Assembly: GCF_001427665.1 (NCBI RefSeq)
Contig: NZ_LMHC01000005.1
Span: 29,571 to 93,570 of the forward strand
Direction: 5' to 3'
Length of the DNA stretch: 64,000 bases
Source of the DNA: Caulobacter sp. Root655
Lineage (GTDB): Bacteria; Pseudomonadota; Alphaproteobacteria; Caulobacterales; Caulobacteraceae
Below are positions 1 to 9,550 of the stretch, piece after piece. A program made the position numbers and the translations under genes. Position 1 is the first letter of the stretch. Each line of letters opens with the position of its first letter. The notes below the pieces were generated by a model. The model saw only the letters and a list, made by a program, of their open reading frames with translations. It made no database searches and was not told the DNA's origin.

Positions 1-182
1 ATCTTCGACAGCCGCGCCAGGGCCGCCGCCTCGTGCTCGACCAGCACGTCGCGGCCGACGCGCGGCGGGGCGTTGTTCTCCTGCATCGAGGCGTCCTTGG
101 CGTAGAACCGCTCGATCGCCTCGACGTGCTCGTTGCGTTCGACGGTGGCGATGAACTCCGCCAGGCGTTCCTTGGTGGGCAT
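1..182 (-). CDS. NTF2/SnoaL-like protein, 3' end cut by the window edge
   Basis: Reading the minus strand from an ATG at 182 gives a protein starting MPTKERLAEFIATVERNEHV, followed by an AIERFYAKDASMQENN segment and GRDVLVEHEAAALARL. This is the usual beginning of a small SnoaL/nuclear-transport-factor-2 fold protein: an N-terminal helix, the 'ERFYAKDA.MQEN' strand and the 'GRD.....E' helix. Members bind or isomerise small molecules, or have no known activity. Only the first 60 residues are in the window, so catalytic residues cannot be judged. It lies 13 bp downstream of the M3 peptidase gene on the same strand and may be co-transcribed with it. The family call is fairly sure; the substrate is unknown. 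Confidence 0.7.
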   Translation of the reverse strand, partial: MPTKERLAEFIATVERNEHVEAIERFYAKDASMQENNAPPRVGRDVLVEHEAAALARLSK

Positions 183-195
183 CGCGTCGTCTCCG

Positions 196-1986
196 TCAGA
201 CCAGGGCTTCGAATTCGTCGACCAGCCGTTCCAGCTGCGCGCAGCCGGCGGCCCAGAAGGCCTTGTCGCGCGGGTTCAACCCAAACGGGGCCAGGGCCTC
301 GACATAGGTGCGGGCGCCACCCGCCGCCAGCAGGTCCTCGTAGAGCGGCGCGAAGCCGATCGGGTCCTCGCGGCGCTTCTCCATCAGGCCGCGCACCAAC
401 AGATCGCCGAACGCGTAGGCGTAGACATAGAACGGCGCATGCACGAAGTGGCTGACATAGGCCCAATAGTGCTCGTAGCCGGGGTTGAGGGTCACGGCCG
501 GCCCCAGGCTCTCGCCCATCACCTCCAGCCACAGCTGGCCGATCTGGTCTGGAGCCAACTCGCCCGCCTCGCGGGCCAAGTGAAAACGCCGCTCGAAGCG
601 GTGGAAGGCGATCTGGCGGACCACCGTGTTGAGCCCGTCCTCGATCTTGCCGGCCAGCAGCCCCTTGCGGTCGGCGGGCGTCGCCTCGGCCAGCAGGCGG
701 TCGAACACCAGGCCCTCGCCGAAGATCGAGGCGGTCTCGGCCAGGGTCAGGGGAGTGTCGGCCAGCAGGGTGCCCAGCGGCGCGCACAGGGTCTGGTGCA
801 CCGCGTGGCCCAGCTCGTGGGCCAGGGTCAGCACGTCGCGCCGCTCGCCCATGTAGTTCATGAACACATAGGGATGCCGCTCGGCGGTGACCGGGTGCGA
901 ATAGGCCCCGGATTGCTTGCCCGCCCGGGGACGGGCGTCGATCCACGGCTGGGCGAAGAAGGTCCGGGCGGTGTCGGCGAACTTCGGGGCCAGGGCCTGG
1001 TAGCTCTCCAGCACGATCTCCCGCGCCTCATCCCAGCCATAGGCCTTCGGCGTGGCGGCGGTCAGCGGCGCGTTGCGGTCCCAGTAGTCGAGGGTCTCGC
1101 GGCCCATGACCTTGGCCTTCAGCGCGTAGTAGCGGTGCGACAGGCGCGGATAGGCCTCGACCACGGCGGCTTCCAGCGCGTCGACCGCGTCGGCGTCGAC
1201 CTCGTTGGCCAGATGGCGCGACTGGGCGGGACCGTCGAAATGGCGCCAGCGGTCTTCGACCTGCTTTTCGAAGGCCAGGGTGTTCATCACCAGCCCCTGG
1301 GTCGAGGCGCGTTCCTCCAGCGCCTGGGCCAGGCCGTCGGCGGCCGCCTGGCGACGCTGGCCGTCGGGGTCGGACAGGCGGTTGAGGGCCTCGGGCAGGG
1401 TCAGGCTTTCCTGGCCGACCCTGGCCGTGAGTTTAGCCAGAGTCTCGTCATACAGCCGCACCCAGTTGGCCACGGCCGGGCCGCGATCGACGATGTAGCG
1501 CTCCAGGTCGGGCGTCAGTTCGTGCGGCCGCGACAGGCGCAGGCGGCGCAGCCACGGCGTCCAGCGAGCGCTCGCCGGAAAAGCCTTGAGCGCCGCCTCC
1601 AGCTCGCCGTCCTCCAGCTGGTTCAGCTCCAACGAGAAGAACAGGCTCTCGGCGGCGATCGCCGACGAGCGGGCCCGCAGGTCCGCCTCGAACTTGGCCC
1701 AGGCCGGGTCGTCGCGGGCGGTCGAGGCGGCCAGGCCCGCATAGGCCCCCACGCCCCACAGGCCGTTGGTCGCCCGCTCGTACAGCCGCACGCCGCGATC
1801 CAGCAGCACGCCCAGCCGCTGAGGCTCGCTCCGGGCTTGCAGGAACAGGCCCTCCAGGCTGGCCAGTTCGTCGTTGGCGGCCTTGGCGGCGGCCAGGTCG
1901 ATCTCGATCTTCGGATCGTCGCGACCGGCATAGAGGTCGGCGAGGTTCCACTCGGGCAGGGCGTCGGTCTTGAAGGGGGCGTTCAT
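196..1986 (-). CDS. M3 family oligoendopeptidase (PepF-like)
   Basis: A 596-residue cytoplasmic zinc metallopeptidase that should cleave short peptides left by protein turnover. The zinc-binding HExxH motif is visible as LAHELGHAVHQ at about residue 390. A second conserved stretch downstream (ETASIFGE) supplies the third zinc ligand, a glutamate, as expected for family M3. The N-terminal half is helical with the usual oligoendopeptidase F arrangement, and the length matches the roughly 600 residues of the family. No signal peptide is seen. The start MNAPFKTDALPEWNL places the conserved 'W(N/D)L.DLY' element near residue 13, as in relatives. The gene is followed by the NTF2-like gene and preceded, after a 57 bp gap, by a membrane protein on the same strand. 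Confidence 0.93.
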   Translation of the reverse strand: MNAPFKTDALPEWNLADLYAGRDDPKIEIDLAAAKAANDELASLEGLFLQARSEPQRLGVLLDRGVRLYERATNGLWGVGAYAGLAASTARDDPAWAKFEADLRARSSAIAAESLFFSLELNQLEDGELEAALKAFPASARWTPWLRRLRLSRPHELTPDLERYIVDRGPAVANWVRLYDETLAKLTARVGQESLTLPEALNRLSDPDGQRRQAAADGLAQALEERASTQGLVMNTLAFEKQVEDRWRHFDGPAQSRHLANEVDADAVDALEAAVVEAYPRLSHRYYALKAKVMGRETLDYWDRNAPLTAATPKAYGWDEAREIVLESYQALAPKFADTARTFFAQPWIDARPRAGKQSGAYSHPVTAERHPYVFMNYMGERRDVLTLAHELGHAVHQTLCAPLGTLLADTPLTLAETASIFGEGLVFDRLLAEATPADRKGLLAGKIEDGLNTVVRQIAFHRFERRFHLAREAGELAPDQIGQLWLEVMGESLGPAVTLNPGYEHYWAYVSHFVHAPFYVYAYAFGDLLVRGLMEKRREDPIGFAPLYEDLLAAGGARTYVEALAPFGLNPRDKAFWAAGCAQLERLVDEFEALV

Positions 1987-2043
1987 GGCCGTAGGGATAT
2001 GGCGTGCGGGGGGTCCGACGCAATCGCTGCCGGAGCCTTTCCC

Positions 2044-2694
2044 TCAGCGCGCCCGCCGTTCGGCCCGATCCATGGCCCAGGCGACCGCCACGATCAGCAG
2101 GTAGACCGCCAAGGCCGACGCCCCCATCGACACCGGTCCGCCGCCGGACGGGGTCAGCATGGCGGCGATCTGCACGCCCAGCAGCAGGGCCACGAACAGC
2201 GGGGCCGACCAGCCGGCCCGCCCCTGCAGGCCGCGCCGCCAGCCCCAGGCCGCCGCGCCCATGGCCAGCAGCCCCATCTCCAGCGCCTGTTCGGGCACGG
2301 GATGGTTCCACCAGCCCAGCCCCACCTTGGGGCCGCCGAACCACAGTTCCAGGTCGGGCCGGTGGACCAGGAAATCCAGCCCCCAGTGCGACAGCACGAC
2401 CAGCCCGACCATCGTTCCGGCCCGGCGTGGCAGCTTCAGCAGCCAGGTCGCCAGGAGCCCCGCCGCCACCGCCCACAGCACGGCGGCCGGCAAGCTGTGG
2501 GTGTAGGGCATGTGCTCAAGCACCAGGGCGCTGCCCGGCAGGCTGGCGTCGAAGCTCAGCCGCTCGGCCCCGGTCATGACCAGAACACTCCAGCCGACAT
2601 CGACCAGCTGGCAGCCCAGCACATAGGTCCACAGCGGCGCCTTGGGCTGCGCGGCCTTGGCGGCCAGGGCCGCCGCGTAGTGTCCGACGAACAT
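2044..2694 (-). CDS. Multipass membrane protein, YdjM-like hydrolase-type fold
   Basis: A protein of about 216 residues with five or six hydrophobic segments. It begins MFVGHYAAALAAK and carries histidine/aspartate elements (GHY near the N-terminus, THSLPAAVLWA, SHWGLDFLVHRPDL). These resemble the spaced His/Asp pattern of the YdjM/LexA-regulated membrane 'metal-dependent hydrolase' family (DUF457-like), so a membrane metal hydrolase is possible but unproven. The ATG at 2694 was chosen because GGGGGAA lies just upstream; a TTG five codons earlier would bury that site. It may share a transcript with the downstream peptidase. Function is not established. Confidence 0.75.
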   Translation of the reverse strand: MFVGHYAAALAAKAAQPKAPLWTYVLGCQLVDVGWSVLVMTGAERLSFDASLPGSALVLEHMPYTHSLPAAVLWAVAAGLLATWLLKLPRRAGTMVGLVVLSHWGLDFLVHRPDLELWFGGPKVGLGWWNHPVPEQALEMGLLAMGAAAWGWRRGLQGRAGWSAPLFVALLLGVQIAAMLTPSGGGPVSMGASALAVYLLIVAVAWAMDRAERRAR

Positions 2695-2815
2695 GGTCGC
2701 TTCCCCCAAAGCCGCGTTCTTCGCGCCAGGCTAAGGCCGGCGGACCATTACCGCGAATTAAAATGCGCGCCCGGCCTGCCCCGCATAACCTTGCTCCGCC
2801 AACCAGGGGAGTTCG

Positions 2816-3205
2816 ATGACCAGGGCCGCCGCCGCTATCGCCGTGATTCTGACCCTGGCGGCCGCGCCCCCGGCCATGGCCGAGAACAAGCCGCTGGGCC
2901 CGTTCGCCACCGCGATCCGCAGCGTCTTCGTCTTCAACAGCTGCACCACCCGGCTGAAGGAGAAGTTCAAGATCGGTCCGCTGAACGGCCTGGAGGTCAC
3001 CCACATGGACTCCGCCGGCGCCAAGCCCGACGGGGCGATGGACGTGACGTTCGAGGCCACCACCACCGAGAAGAAGACCGATCGCAAGACCCACTTCGTC
3101 GGCGTCTGCCACGTGGGCCGCGAGGGCGAGACCCGCGTCGACGCCAGGATCGTCAGCCAGGGCGTCAGCGGCGTGGTCCGTCGGAGCCCGGCGAAGGCAG
3201 GTTAG
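2816..3205 (+). CDS. Small exported protein of unknown function
   Basis: 129 residues with a clear signal peptide: MTRAAAAIAVILTLAAAPP ending at an AMA|E cleavage site. The mature part is about 105 residues, mostly beta-type sequence, with two cysteines (FNSCTT and VGVCHVG) that could form a disulfide in the periplasm. An ATG preceded by CAGGGGAG supports the start. I do not recognise the family. It is transcribed divergently from the membrane protein at 2044-2694, with about 120 bp between them, and is followed by a palindromic repeat rather than by another gene of the same operon. Confidence 0.75.
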   Translation: MTRAAAAIAVILTLAAAPPAMAENKPLGPFATAIRSVFVFNSCTTRLKEKFKIGPLNGLEVTHMDSAGAKPDGAMDVTFEATTTEKKTDRKTHFVGVCHVGREGETRVDARIVSQGVSGVVRRSPAKAG

Positions 3206-3251
3206 GGCGCTATCGACGGCAGACCTTGCGGGCTGTCTTCGGCGAGCGCCT

Positions 3252-3355
3252 TGCGTCCTTCGAGGCTTCGCTACGCTACGCACCTCAGGATGAGGAAGAC
3301 AGCACAGAACTCCTCATCCTGAGGCGCCCTCCAACGGAGGGCCTCGAAGGACGCA
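3252..3355. repeat. Dispersed palindromic repeat, family A
   Basis: A long imperfect inverted repeat. The left arm starts TGCGTCCTTCGAGGC and contains CCTCAGGATGAGG; the right arm contains CCTCATCCTGAGG and ends GCCTCGAAGGACGCA. A second copy with the same outer and inner arms lies at 61113-61217. It sits between the end of a small exported gene and tacA, so it may also act as a bidirectional transcript end. Confidence 0.85.
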
Positions 3356-3415
3356 CAGCGCTTGCTCCCGCCCGCGGCTCTTAGCCCGCCCCCTCCCCCG
3401 GATCGTAACCCCTCG

Positions 3416-3432
3416 TTAAGCGCGTGCGTTAA
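3416..3432 (+). promoter_or_regulatory. Possible CtrA-type binding site upstream of tacA
   Basis: Two TTAA half-sites (GTTAAGCG and GTTAATCC) lie about 110-125 bp upstream of tacA. CtrA boxes in Caulobacter are TTAA-N7-TTAA, and tacA is known to be CtrA-controlled in C. crescentus. Here the spacing is nine, not seven, so this is a degenerate candidate at best. The remainder of the 336 bp gap between 3205 and tacA holds repeat family A and no recognisable gene. Confidence 0.3.
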
Positions 3433-3541
3433 TCCCTGACTCACGTCTCCGAAACTCGGTCTTTACCCGGGCCCTGTATCACTCTGAACCAACAAGAGCC
3501 CTGTCCCATGTCGGACGCGGCCGGTTCAGTGGGTGTCTGAA

Positions 3542-5014
<1,473 letters not shown>

Positions 5015-5020
5015 CTGTAT

Positions 5021-5123
5021 TGTCATCCCGGACAAGCGCGTAGCGCGCAGATCCGGGACCGCCACAAGCGCGGCGCTCAGGCGTCGGTCCCGGGTCTGCG
5101 CTTCGCTACGCCCGGGATGACAA
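5021..5123. repeat. Dispersed palindromic repeat, family B
   Basis: The left arm begins TTGTCATCCCGGAC and contains AGATCCGGGACCG; the right arm has GGTCCCGGGTCTGCG and ends CCCGGGATGACAA. The element fills the gap between the convergent tacA and aminotransferase genes. Other copies are at 10879-10990 and 52284-52389, a diverged one at 63296-63424, and a partial one at 58921-58985. Confidence 0.85.
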
Positions 5124-5141
5124 CGGTGGCGGGACCGCCCC

Positions 5142-6368
5142 CTACCCCATCCGCCCGATCAGCGCCGCCAGCCGCGCCACTCCATCCTCGATCTCCCGCT
5201 CCGTGGGCAGGGAGTAGCTGAGGCGGATGGCGTTGGCGGCGGGGATCTCGGCGAAGAAGGGCTCGCCGGGCACGAAGGCGACACGCTCCTCGGCCAGGGC
5301 CCGTTCCAGCATGACCCTGCCGTCCAGGCCCTCCGGCAGCCGGATCCAGACGAACATCCCGCCCTGAGGCTGGGACCAGGTCACGCCCGGCGGCATGTGG
5401 CGCTCCAGCGCCGTCAGGATCGTCCGAGCCTTGGCGCCATAGGCGCCGCGCAGGACGCCCAGGTGCTGTTCGTAGCCCTCCGACACCGCCCGGTGGGCGA
5501 CCATCTGGTTGATGGTGGAGACGTGCAGGTCGCTGCCCTGCTTCAGCAGCACCAACTTCTCGATCACCGCGCGCGGCCCGCAGACCCAGCCGACGCGCAG
5601 GGCCGGCGAGACGGTCTTGGACAGGGTGCCGCAAAACAGGGTCCGCGCGGCCTCGATCGAGCCGCAGCGGGCGATGTCGAGGGCCAGCAGCGACGGCAGG
5701 GCCTCGCCCTCGAACCGCAGGTCGCGATAGGCGGCGTCCTCGATCAGGGTCATGTCCAGGCGCCCGGCCAGGTCCAGCAGGGCCTCGCGCTCGGCCAGGG
5801 TCAGGCTCTGGCCGGTGGGGTTGGCGAAGTCGGGGACGAAATAGCCCAGGGCGCGGGGCGAACGACCGGCCATCAGAGCTTCGGCGTCGAGGCCGTTCGC
5901 CAGCGCCCCCTCGGGCAGGTCCAGATAGGCCGGCTCATAGGCGCTGAAGGCCTGCAGCGCCCCCAGATAGGTGGGCCGGGCCACCATCACCGTGTCGCCG
6001 CGGCTGAGGAACAGCTTGCCGATCAGGTCGAGCGCCTGCTGCGAGCCGGCGGTGACCAGGATATTGTGCTCGTCGCAGTCGACGCCGGCCAGCGCCATGC
6101 GCTCGGCGATCCAACGGCGCAGGGGCAGATAGCCCTCGCTCACCGAATATTGCAGGGCCTGGCGGGCCAGGTCCCGGTCGGCGAGGATCGCGTCGTAGCC
6201 GGCCTGGATCCGGTCGGCCGGGAACAGGCCAGGATCGGGGATGCCGCCCGCGAAGGACAGGATGTCGGGCTGATCCAGCAGCTTCAGCAGCTCGCGGATC
6301 TCGTTGGCGCGGACGCGGGACATGCGGTCGCTGAAGCGCTGCGCCCAGTCGGGGGTGGTGTGGGTCAT
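5142..6368 (-). CDS. PLP-dependent aminotransferase, class I/II (2-aminoadipate/aromatic type)
   Basis: A 408-residue fold-type I aminotransferase. Visible landmarks are the substrate-loop LSFAGGIPDPGLFP near the N-terminus, the PLP-binding stretch VTAGSQQALDLIGKLF, DFANPTGQSLT, the aspartate/tyrosine pair EDAAYRDLRFEG, and the Schiff-base lysine in GTLSKTVSPALRVGW. This pattern is that of the 2-aminoadipate/aromatic transaminases and MocR-like catalytic domains, but there is no N-terminal GntR domain, so it is an enzyme only. The donor amino acid cannot be told from sequence. The start MTHTTPDWAQRFSDRM was chosen by family length; a longer frame to 6413 adds a basic, unconserved stretch. It is convergent with tacA. 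Confidence 0.9.
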   Translation of the reverse strand: MTHTTPDWAQRFSDRMSRVRANEIRELLKLLDQPDILSFAGGIPDPGLFPADRIQAGYDAILADRDLARQALQYSVSEGYLPLRRWIAERMALAGVDCDEHNILVTAGSQQALDLIGKLFLSRGDTVMVARPTYLGALQAFSAYEPAYLDLPEGALANGLDAEALMAGRSPRALGYFVPDFANPTGQSLTLAEREALLDLAGRLDMTLIEDAAYRDLRFEGEALPSLLALDIARCGSIEAARTLFCGTLSKTVSPALRVGWVCGPRAVIEKLVLLKQGSDLHVSTINQMVAHRAVSEGYEQHLGVLRGAYGAKARTILTALERHMPPGVTWSQPQGGMFVWIRLPEGLDGRVMLERALAEERVAFVPGEPFFAEIPAANAIRLSYSLPTEREIEDGVARLAALIGRMG

Positions 6369-6564
6369 GAGTAAGGTCGTCCGGAGGGTTCGCCGACGGC
6401 CGCAGCCGTCCATGGGCCGCGCGGGCGCGGCGTCTCGCTGATCAGGTCAGGAGCGTCATACGGTGCAGGTCGGGCCCTGGGTCCGCCGCAGCCAGAAGCG
6501 GCGCGGACCGCTTTCGGTCATGCTCATGCCCAAGCCTTAGCGCGCCTGGCGGCCGGAGGGAACC

Positions 6565-6918
6565 TCAGTTCTCGTCCTCGGCGCTGGCCTCGACCTTCGG
6601 CGCCTTGCGCCCGAACCCCCGCCCGCGGTTCATCGGCTTGCGCTCGCCCCCCTTGCCCTTGCCTTGGGCCTTGGCGGCGATTTCCTTGAGCTTGATGGTC
6701 TGGTTGACCGACATCGCCTGGCCCGCGCCGCCCTTTTCGGGGTCGCCGAACGCCCGGCCGTAGGTCTCGATGCGCTGGGCGACCGAGCCCAGGAACTCGC
6801 CCTCCCAGTCGGACAGCTCGATCCCCGCCTTGTCGGCGGTGCGCCGCGCGCGCTTCAGCGCGTTGAGGGCGGCCTTGCGGGCCTGGGCTCGAGGGTCGGG
6901 CGGCTTCTTGGCGCGCAT
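6565..6918 (-). CDS. Small basic conserved protein of unknown function
   Basis: 117 residues, strongly basic at both ends. It opens MRAKKPPDPRAQARKAALNA, continues with a helical middle (LSDWEGEFLGSVAQRIETYG), and ends in a Lys/Gly/Arg-rich low-complexity tail (KGKGGERKPMNRGRGFGRK). The composition suggests nucleic-acid or ribosome contact, but no named domain is recognised. It is on the same strand as gapR, with a family C repeat between them. The ATG at 6918 has no competing in-frame start. Confidence 0.7.
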   Translation of the reverse strand: MRAKKPPDPRAQARKAALNALKRARRTADKAGIELSDWEGEFLGSVAQRIETYGRAFGDPEKGGAGQAMSVNQTIKLKEIAAKAQGKGKGGERKPMNRGRGFGRKAPKVEASAEDEN

Positions 6919-6975
6919 GGGCGGAGACTAGCGGGCGTCGGCGGCGGGACGCACGGGGAAAAATATCTAACTCGC

Positions 6976-7143
6976 ACCCTCTCCCTGAGGGAGAGGGTGG
7001 GGCCCACGCTGAAGGCGTGGGAGGGTGAGGGGTTACGCTGGTCCAGATCCGGGCAGGGCGTGGGGGATGGGCGGTTGAGGTCTTAACCCCTCACCCTCCC
7101 ACCGCTGCGCGGCGGGCCCCTCCCTCTCCCTCTGGGAGAGGGT
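6976..7143. repeat. Dispersed repeat, family C (G/C-tract hairpins)
   Basis: A pair of hairpins. CCCTCTCCCTGAGGGAGAGGG is on the left and CCCTCTCCCTCTGGGAGAGGG on the right, with GAGGGTGAGGGG and CCCCTCACCCTCCC arms inside. The same design is seen at 8413-8570, 46304-46423, 47679-47812 and 54511-54677. It occupies the gap between gapR and the basic protein gene. Confidence 0.8.
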
Positions 7144-7164
7144 TACAGCGATAACCCCTCCGAC

Positions 7165-7431
7165 TCAGATCGCGCCGACGGCCGACAGGTACAGGTCGAG
7201 GATCGCGTCCTCTTCCTGGCGCTTGGCGCGGTCCTGCTTGAGGATGCGGACCACCTTGCGCAGGATCTTGACGTCGAAGCCGTTGCCCTTGGCTTCGTTG
7301 TAGACTTCCTTGATCTGCTCGGAGATCTCGGCCTTCTCGACCTCGAGGCGCTCGATGCGCTCGATGATGCTCTTCAGCTGGCCTTGAGCGGTGGAGTTCA
7401 GGACGTCTGAATGGGCGGCGTCATCAGCCAT
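7165..7431 (-). CDS. gapR: Nucleoid-associated protein GapR (UPF0335/DUF2312)
   Basis: 88 residues, nearly all alpha-helical, with the family signature QLKSIIERIERLEVEK and the basic C-terminal part VKILRKVVRILKQDRAKR. GapR is an essential Caulobacter chromosome-structuring protein that forms tetrameric clamps on overtwisted, AT-rich DNA ahead of forks and RNA polymerase and stimulates type II topoisomerases. Length and sequence fit the C. crescentus protein (UPF0335 family) closely. The gene stands alone between two repeats, on the same strand as the dehydrogenase upstream of it. Confidence 0.95.
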   Translation of the reverse strand: MADDAAHSDVLNSTAQGQLKSIIERIERLEVEKAEISEQIKEVYNEAKGNGFDVKILRKVVRILKQDRAKRQEEDAILDLYLSAVGAI

Positions 7432-7508
7432 GGCGGATCATCTCGCAATAAGTCGGAGGGCGGAAAGGCCGGGAACCTAGTGGCAACGCGGCCAAAGGGA
7501 AAGCGCCT

Positions 7509-8396
7509 TCAGTCACCCTTCGCGGGGTTGCCTCCGCGCCACGCCGCGACCTCCGCCAGATAGGCCAGGTCGAGATCCCCCTCGCCTTCCGACAGCACCT
7601 GCTGGAGCCCGCGCTCGGCGAGATCGGCCAGCGGCAGGGTCAGGCCCTTCTCGGCCGCCGCGTCCCTGGCCAGGCGCACGTCCTTCAAGGCCAGCGCCGC
7701 CGTGAAGCCGGCGGGGGAATAGGTCCGCTCCATGATCATCGCGCCGTAGATCTTGTAGACGGGGGCGGCGAACAGCGTGCCGGTCAGCATGTCCAGCAGG
7801 TCGCCGGCCGGCACGCCGTGGGCCTGGCCCAGGGCCGCCGCCTCGCCCATGGCCTCGACCGCCGCGACGATCATCAGGTTGCCCGCCAGCTTGACGGCGT
7901 TGGCGCGGACCGGGTCGTCGCCCATCGGCCACAGCTTGCCGGCCAGCGCCTCCAGGACCGGTGCCGCCGCGGCCACCGCGTCGGGCGCGCCGGCCACGAC
8001 GATGTTGAGACCGCCGGCCCGGGCCACCGGCGGACGGCCGAACACCGGCGCGGCCACATAGCCCAGCCCCAGCTCGGCATGGTGCGCGGCCAGCTCGCGG
8101 GCCAGGGCGGTGGAGACCGTCGCCAGATTGACATGGACCAGGCCCGGCCGGGCGTTGGCCAGGGCCCCGCCGGCCAGCAGCACGTCGCGAACCGCCTGGT
8201 CGTGGGCCAGCATCGACAGGGCGACGTCGCCGGCCAGGGCGTCCTCGACGTTCGCGGCGGCCTTGGCGCCCAGGGCGACCAGTTCGGCCACCGGCGCCCC
8301 CGAGCGGTTCCACACCGTCACAGCGTGACCCTTGTCCAGCAGGTTGGCGACCATCGCCTTGCCCATGGCCCCCAGGCCGATGAAACCGATGTCCAT
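7509..8396 (-). CDS. NAD(P)-dependent beta-hydroxyacid dehydrogenase family protein
   Basis: 295 residues. The Rossmann motif GFIGLGAMGKAMVANLL stands at the very N-terminus. VFGRPPVARAG follows in the middle, and the conserved lysine helix is visible as KLAGNLMIVAAVEAMGEA (3-hydroxyisobutyrate dehydrogenase/GLYR family). Members reduce or oxidise small beta-hydroxy acids or succinic semialdehyde. The substrate loop is not distinctive enough to choose. The start at 8396 is supported by CAGGAGAC directly upstream; the longer frame runs into repeat family C. It lies downstream of the HAD gene but is separated from it by that repeat. Confidence 0.88.
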   Translation of the reverse strand: MDIGFIGLGAMGKAMVANLLDKGHAVTVWNRSGAPVAELVALGAKAAANVEDALAGDVALSMLAHDQAVRDVLLAGGALANARPGLVHVNLATVSTALARELAAHHAELGLGYVAAPVFGRPPVARAGGLNIVVAGAPDAVAAAAPVLEALAGKLWPMGDDPVRANAVKLAGNLMIVAAVEAMGEAAALGQAHGVPAGDLLDMLTGTLFAAPVYKIYGAMIMERTYSPAGFTAALALKDVRLARDAAAEKGLTLPLADLAERGLQQVLSEGEGDLDLAYLAEVAAWRGGNPAKGD

Positions 8397-8412
8397 GGGG
8401 TGTCTCCTGGAA

Positions 8413-8570
8413 CCCTTCTCCCCTTGCGGGAGAAGGTGTCGGCGCAGCCGACGGATGAGGGGTCGCAAGGCGCCAAACGCCCCGCGTGACCGTTCAACTG
8501 GTCGCGGCGGATCGGTTCTTCAACCCCTCATCCGGCGCTTCGCGCCACCTTCTCCCGCAAGGGGAGAAGG
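8413..8570. repeat. Dispersed repeat, family C
   Basis: CCTTCTCCCCTTGCGGGAGAAGG with GATGAGGGG on the left is mirrored by CCCCTCATCCG and CCTTCTCCCGCAAGGGGAGAAGG on the right. It separates the HAD gene from the dehydrogenase gene. Confidence 0.8.
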
Positions 8571-8574
8571 AAGG

Positions 8575-9192
8575 TTAGAGCAGGCCGTGCCGCTCGACGG
8601 CGGGCCGCAGCGCCGCCGGGTCGGTGAAGTGGTGGGTGTGGAAGCCCATCGCGGCCGCCGCGGCGATGTTGGCGGCGCTGTCGTCGACGAACAGCAGGTC
8701 GCCGGCCGCCAAGCCGGTGCGGGCCAGCACGATCTCGAAAATGCGCGGATCGGGCTTGATCACCCGCTCCTCGGCCGAGACCACCGTGTCGCGGAAATGG
8801 CGGAAGGCGGGGCTCATGGCCTTCACCCCGGGCCAGGTCTCGCTGGACATGTTGGTCAGGCCGAACTGCGGCACGCCGCGCGCCGCCAGGTCCTCGATCA
8901 CCGATTCGGTCTCGGCGACGGTTCCGGAGAACATCTCTGGCCAGCGGTCCCACCAGGCGGCGATATGCTCGGCATGATCAGGGTGCTCGGCGCTCAGGGC
9001 GGCGATGTTGTCGGCGAAGGTCACGCCGCGATCGGTGGCCGCGTGCCAGTCCAGGGTCCCGACATGCGAAAGGAACCGGTCGAGATCGGCCGGTTCCTTG
9101 AAGATCTTCGCGTAGAGCGTGCGTGGGTCCCAGCGCACGATGACGTTGCCGACGTCCCAGAGCAGAGCCCTGGGCGCGCCAGACGGCGTCAT
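8575..9192 (-). CDS. HAD-superfamily hydrolase (YihX-like)
   Basis: 205 residues with a HAD arrangement: motif I as LLWDVGNVIVRWD, in which the usual DxD nucleophile pair appears as D-V-G; motif II as LTNMS; motif III lysine in VIKPDPRIF; motif IV as LFVDDSAANI. The DVGNV form is typical of the YihX/alpha-D-glucose-1-phosphatase-like branch, where relatives dephosphorylate sugar phosphates. The cap region (about residues 20-85) is helical, as in subfamily IA. The ATG shares one base with the rpmJ stop codon (TAATG), so translation is probably coupled to the ribosomal protein gene. Confidence 0.88.
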   Translation of the reverse strand: MTPSGAPRALLWDVGNVIVRWDPRTLYAKIFKEPADLDRFLSHVGTLDWHAATDRGVTFADNIAALSAEHPDHAEHIAAWWDRWPEMFSGTVAETESVIEDLAARGVPQFGLTNMSSETWPGVKAMSPAFRHFRDTVVSAEERVIKPDPRIFEIVLARTGLAAGDLLFVDDSAANIAAAAAMGFHTHHFTDPAALRPAVERHGLL

Positions 9193-9317
9193 TAGCCTTG
9201 CTTGGCTTTGAAGCGCGGGTCGGTCTTGTTGATGATGTAGACCACGCCCTTGCGGCGGACCAGCTTGCAATCGCGGTGACGCGACTTCAGCGACTTCAGC
9301 GAGCTACGAACCTTCAT
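9192..9317 (-). CDS. rpmJ: 50S ribosomal protein L36 (zinc-free type)
   Basis: A 41-residue protein starting [20 protein letters not shown] and ending DPRFKAKQG, clearly ribosomal protein L36. Only one cysteine remains, so the four-ligand zinc ribbon of the classic L36 is absent. This is the C-minus form that is normal in many alphaproteobacteria. It is followed with a one-base overlap by the HAD hydrolase gene. Confidence 0.95.
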
Positions 9318-9550
9318 GACCGTCTCTATACTCAGCGGAGAGGTTCGCGACCGCCAAGTGACGGGAGGAACTTCCGGGGTGTTTCGGAGGGCAGGCGTAT
9401 AAGCAGGACAGGGGGCGGAGTCAATGCGGCGCTCGCGTCAACGCCAAGTCCTATGGGCAAAACGCGCTATCTTCGCCGTGGACCGCAACCTTAACCGCTC
9501 TGTCGCCCTTGTGATTGCAGCCTTCATGCGGATGCCGGTAGCCTGCCACC

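Noticed and set aside
133..3384. 1083-residue open frame on the + strand
   Set aside because: It runs antisense through the M3 peptidase and membrane protein genes; Gly/Arg/Gln-rich composition is typical of a shadow frame in GC-rich DNA.
8575..9270. Longer start for the HAD gene at 9270
   Set aside because: The extra 26 residues are an out-of-frame reading of rpmJ; the coupled TAATG start at 9192 is better.
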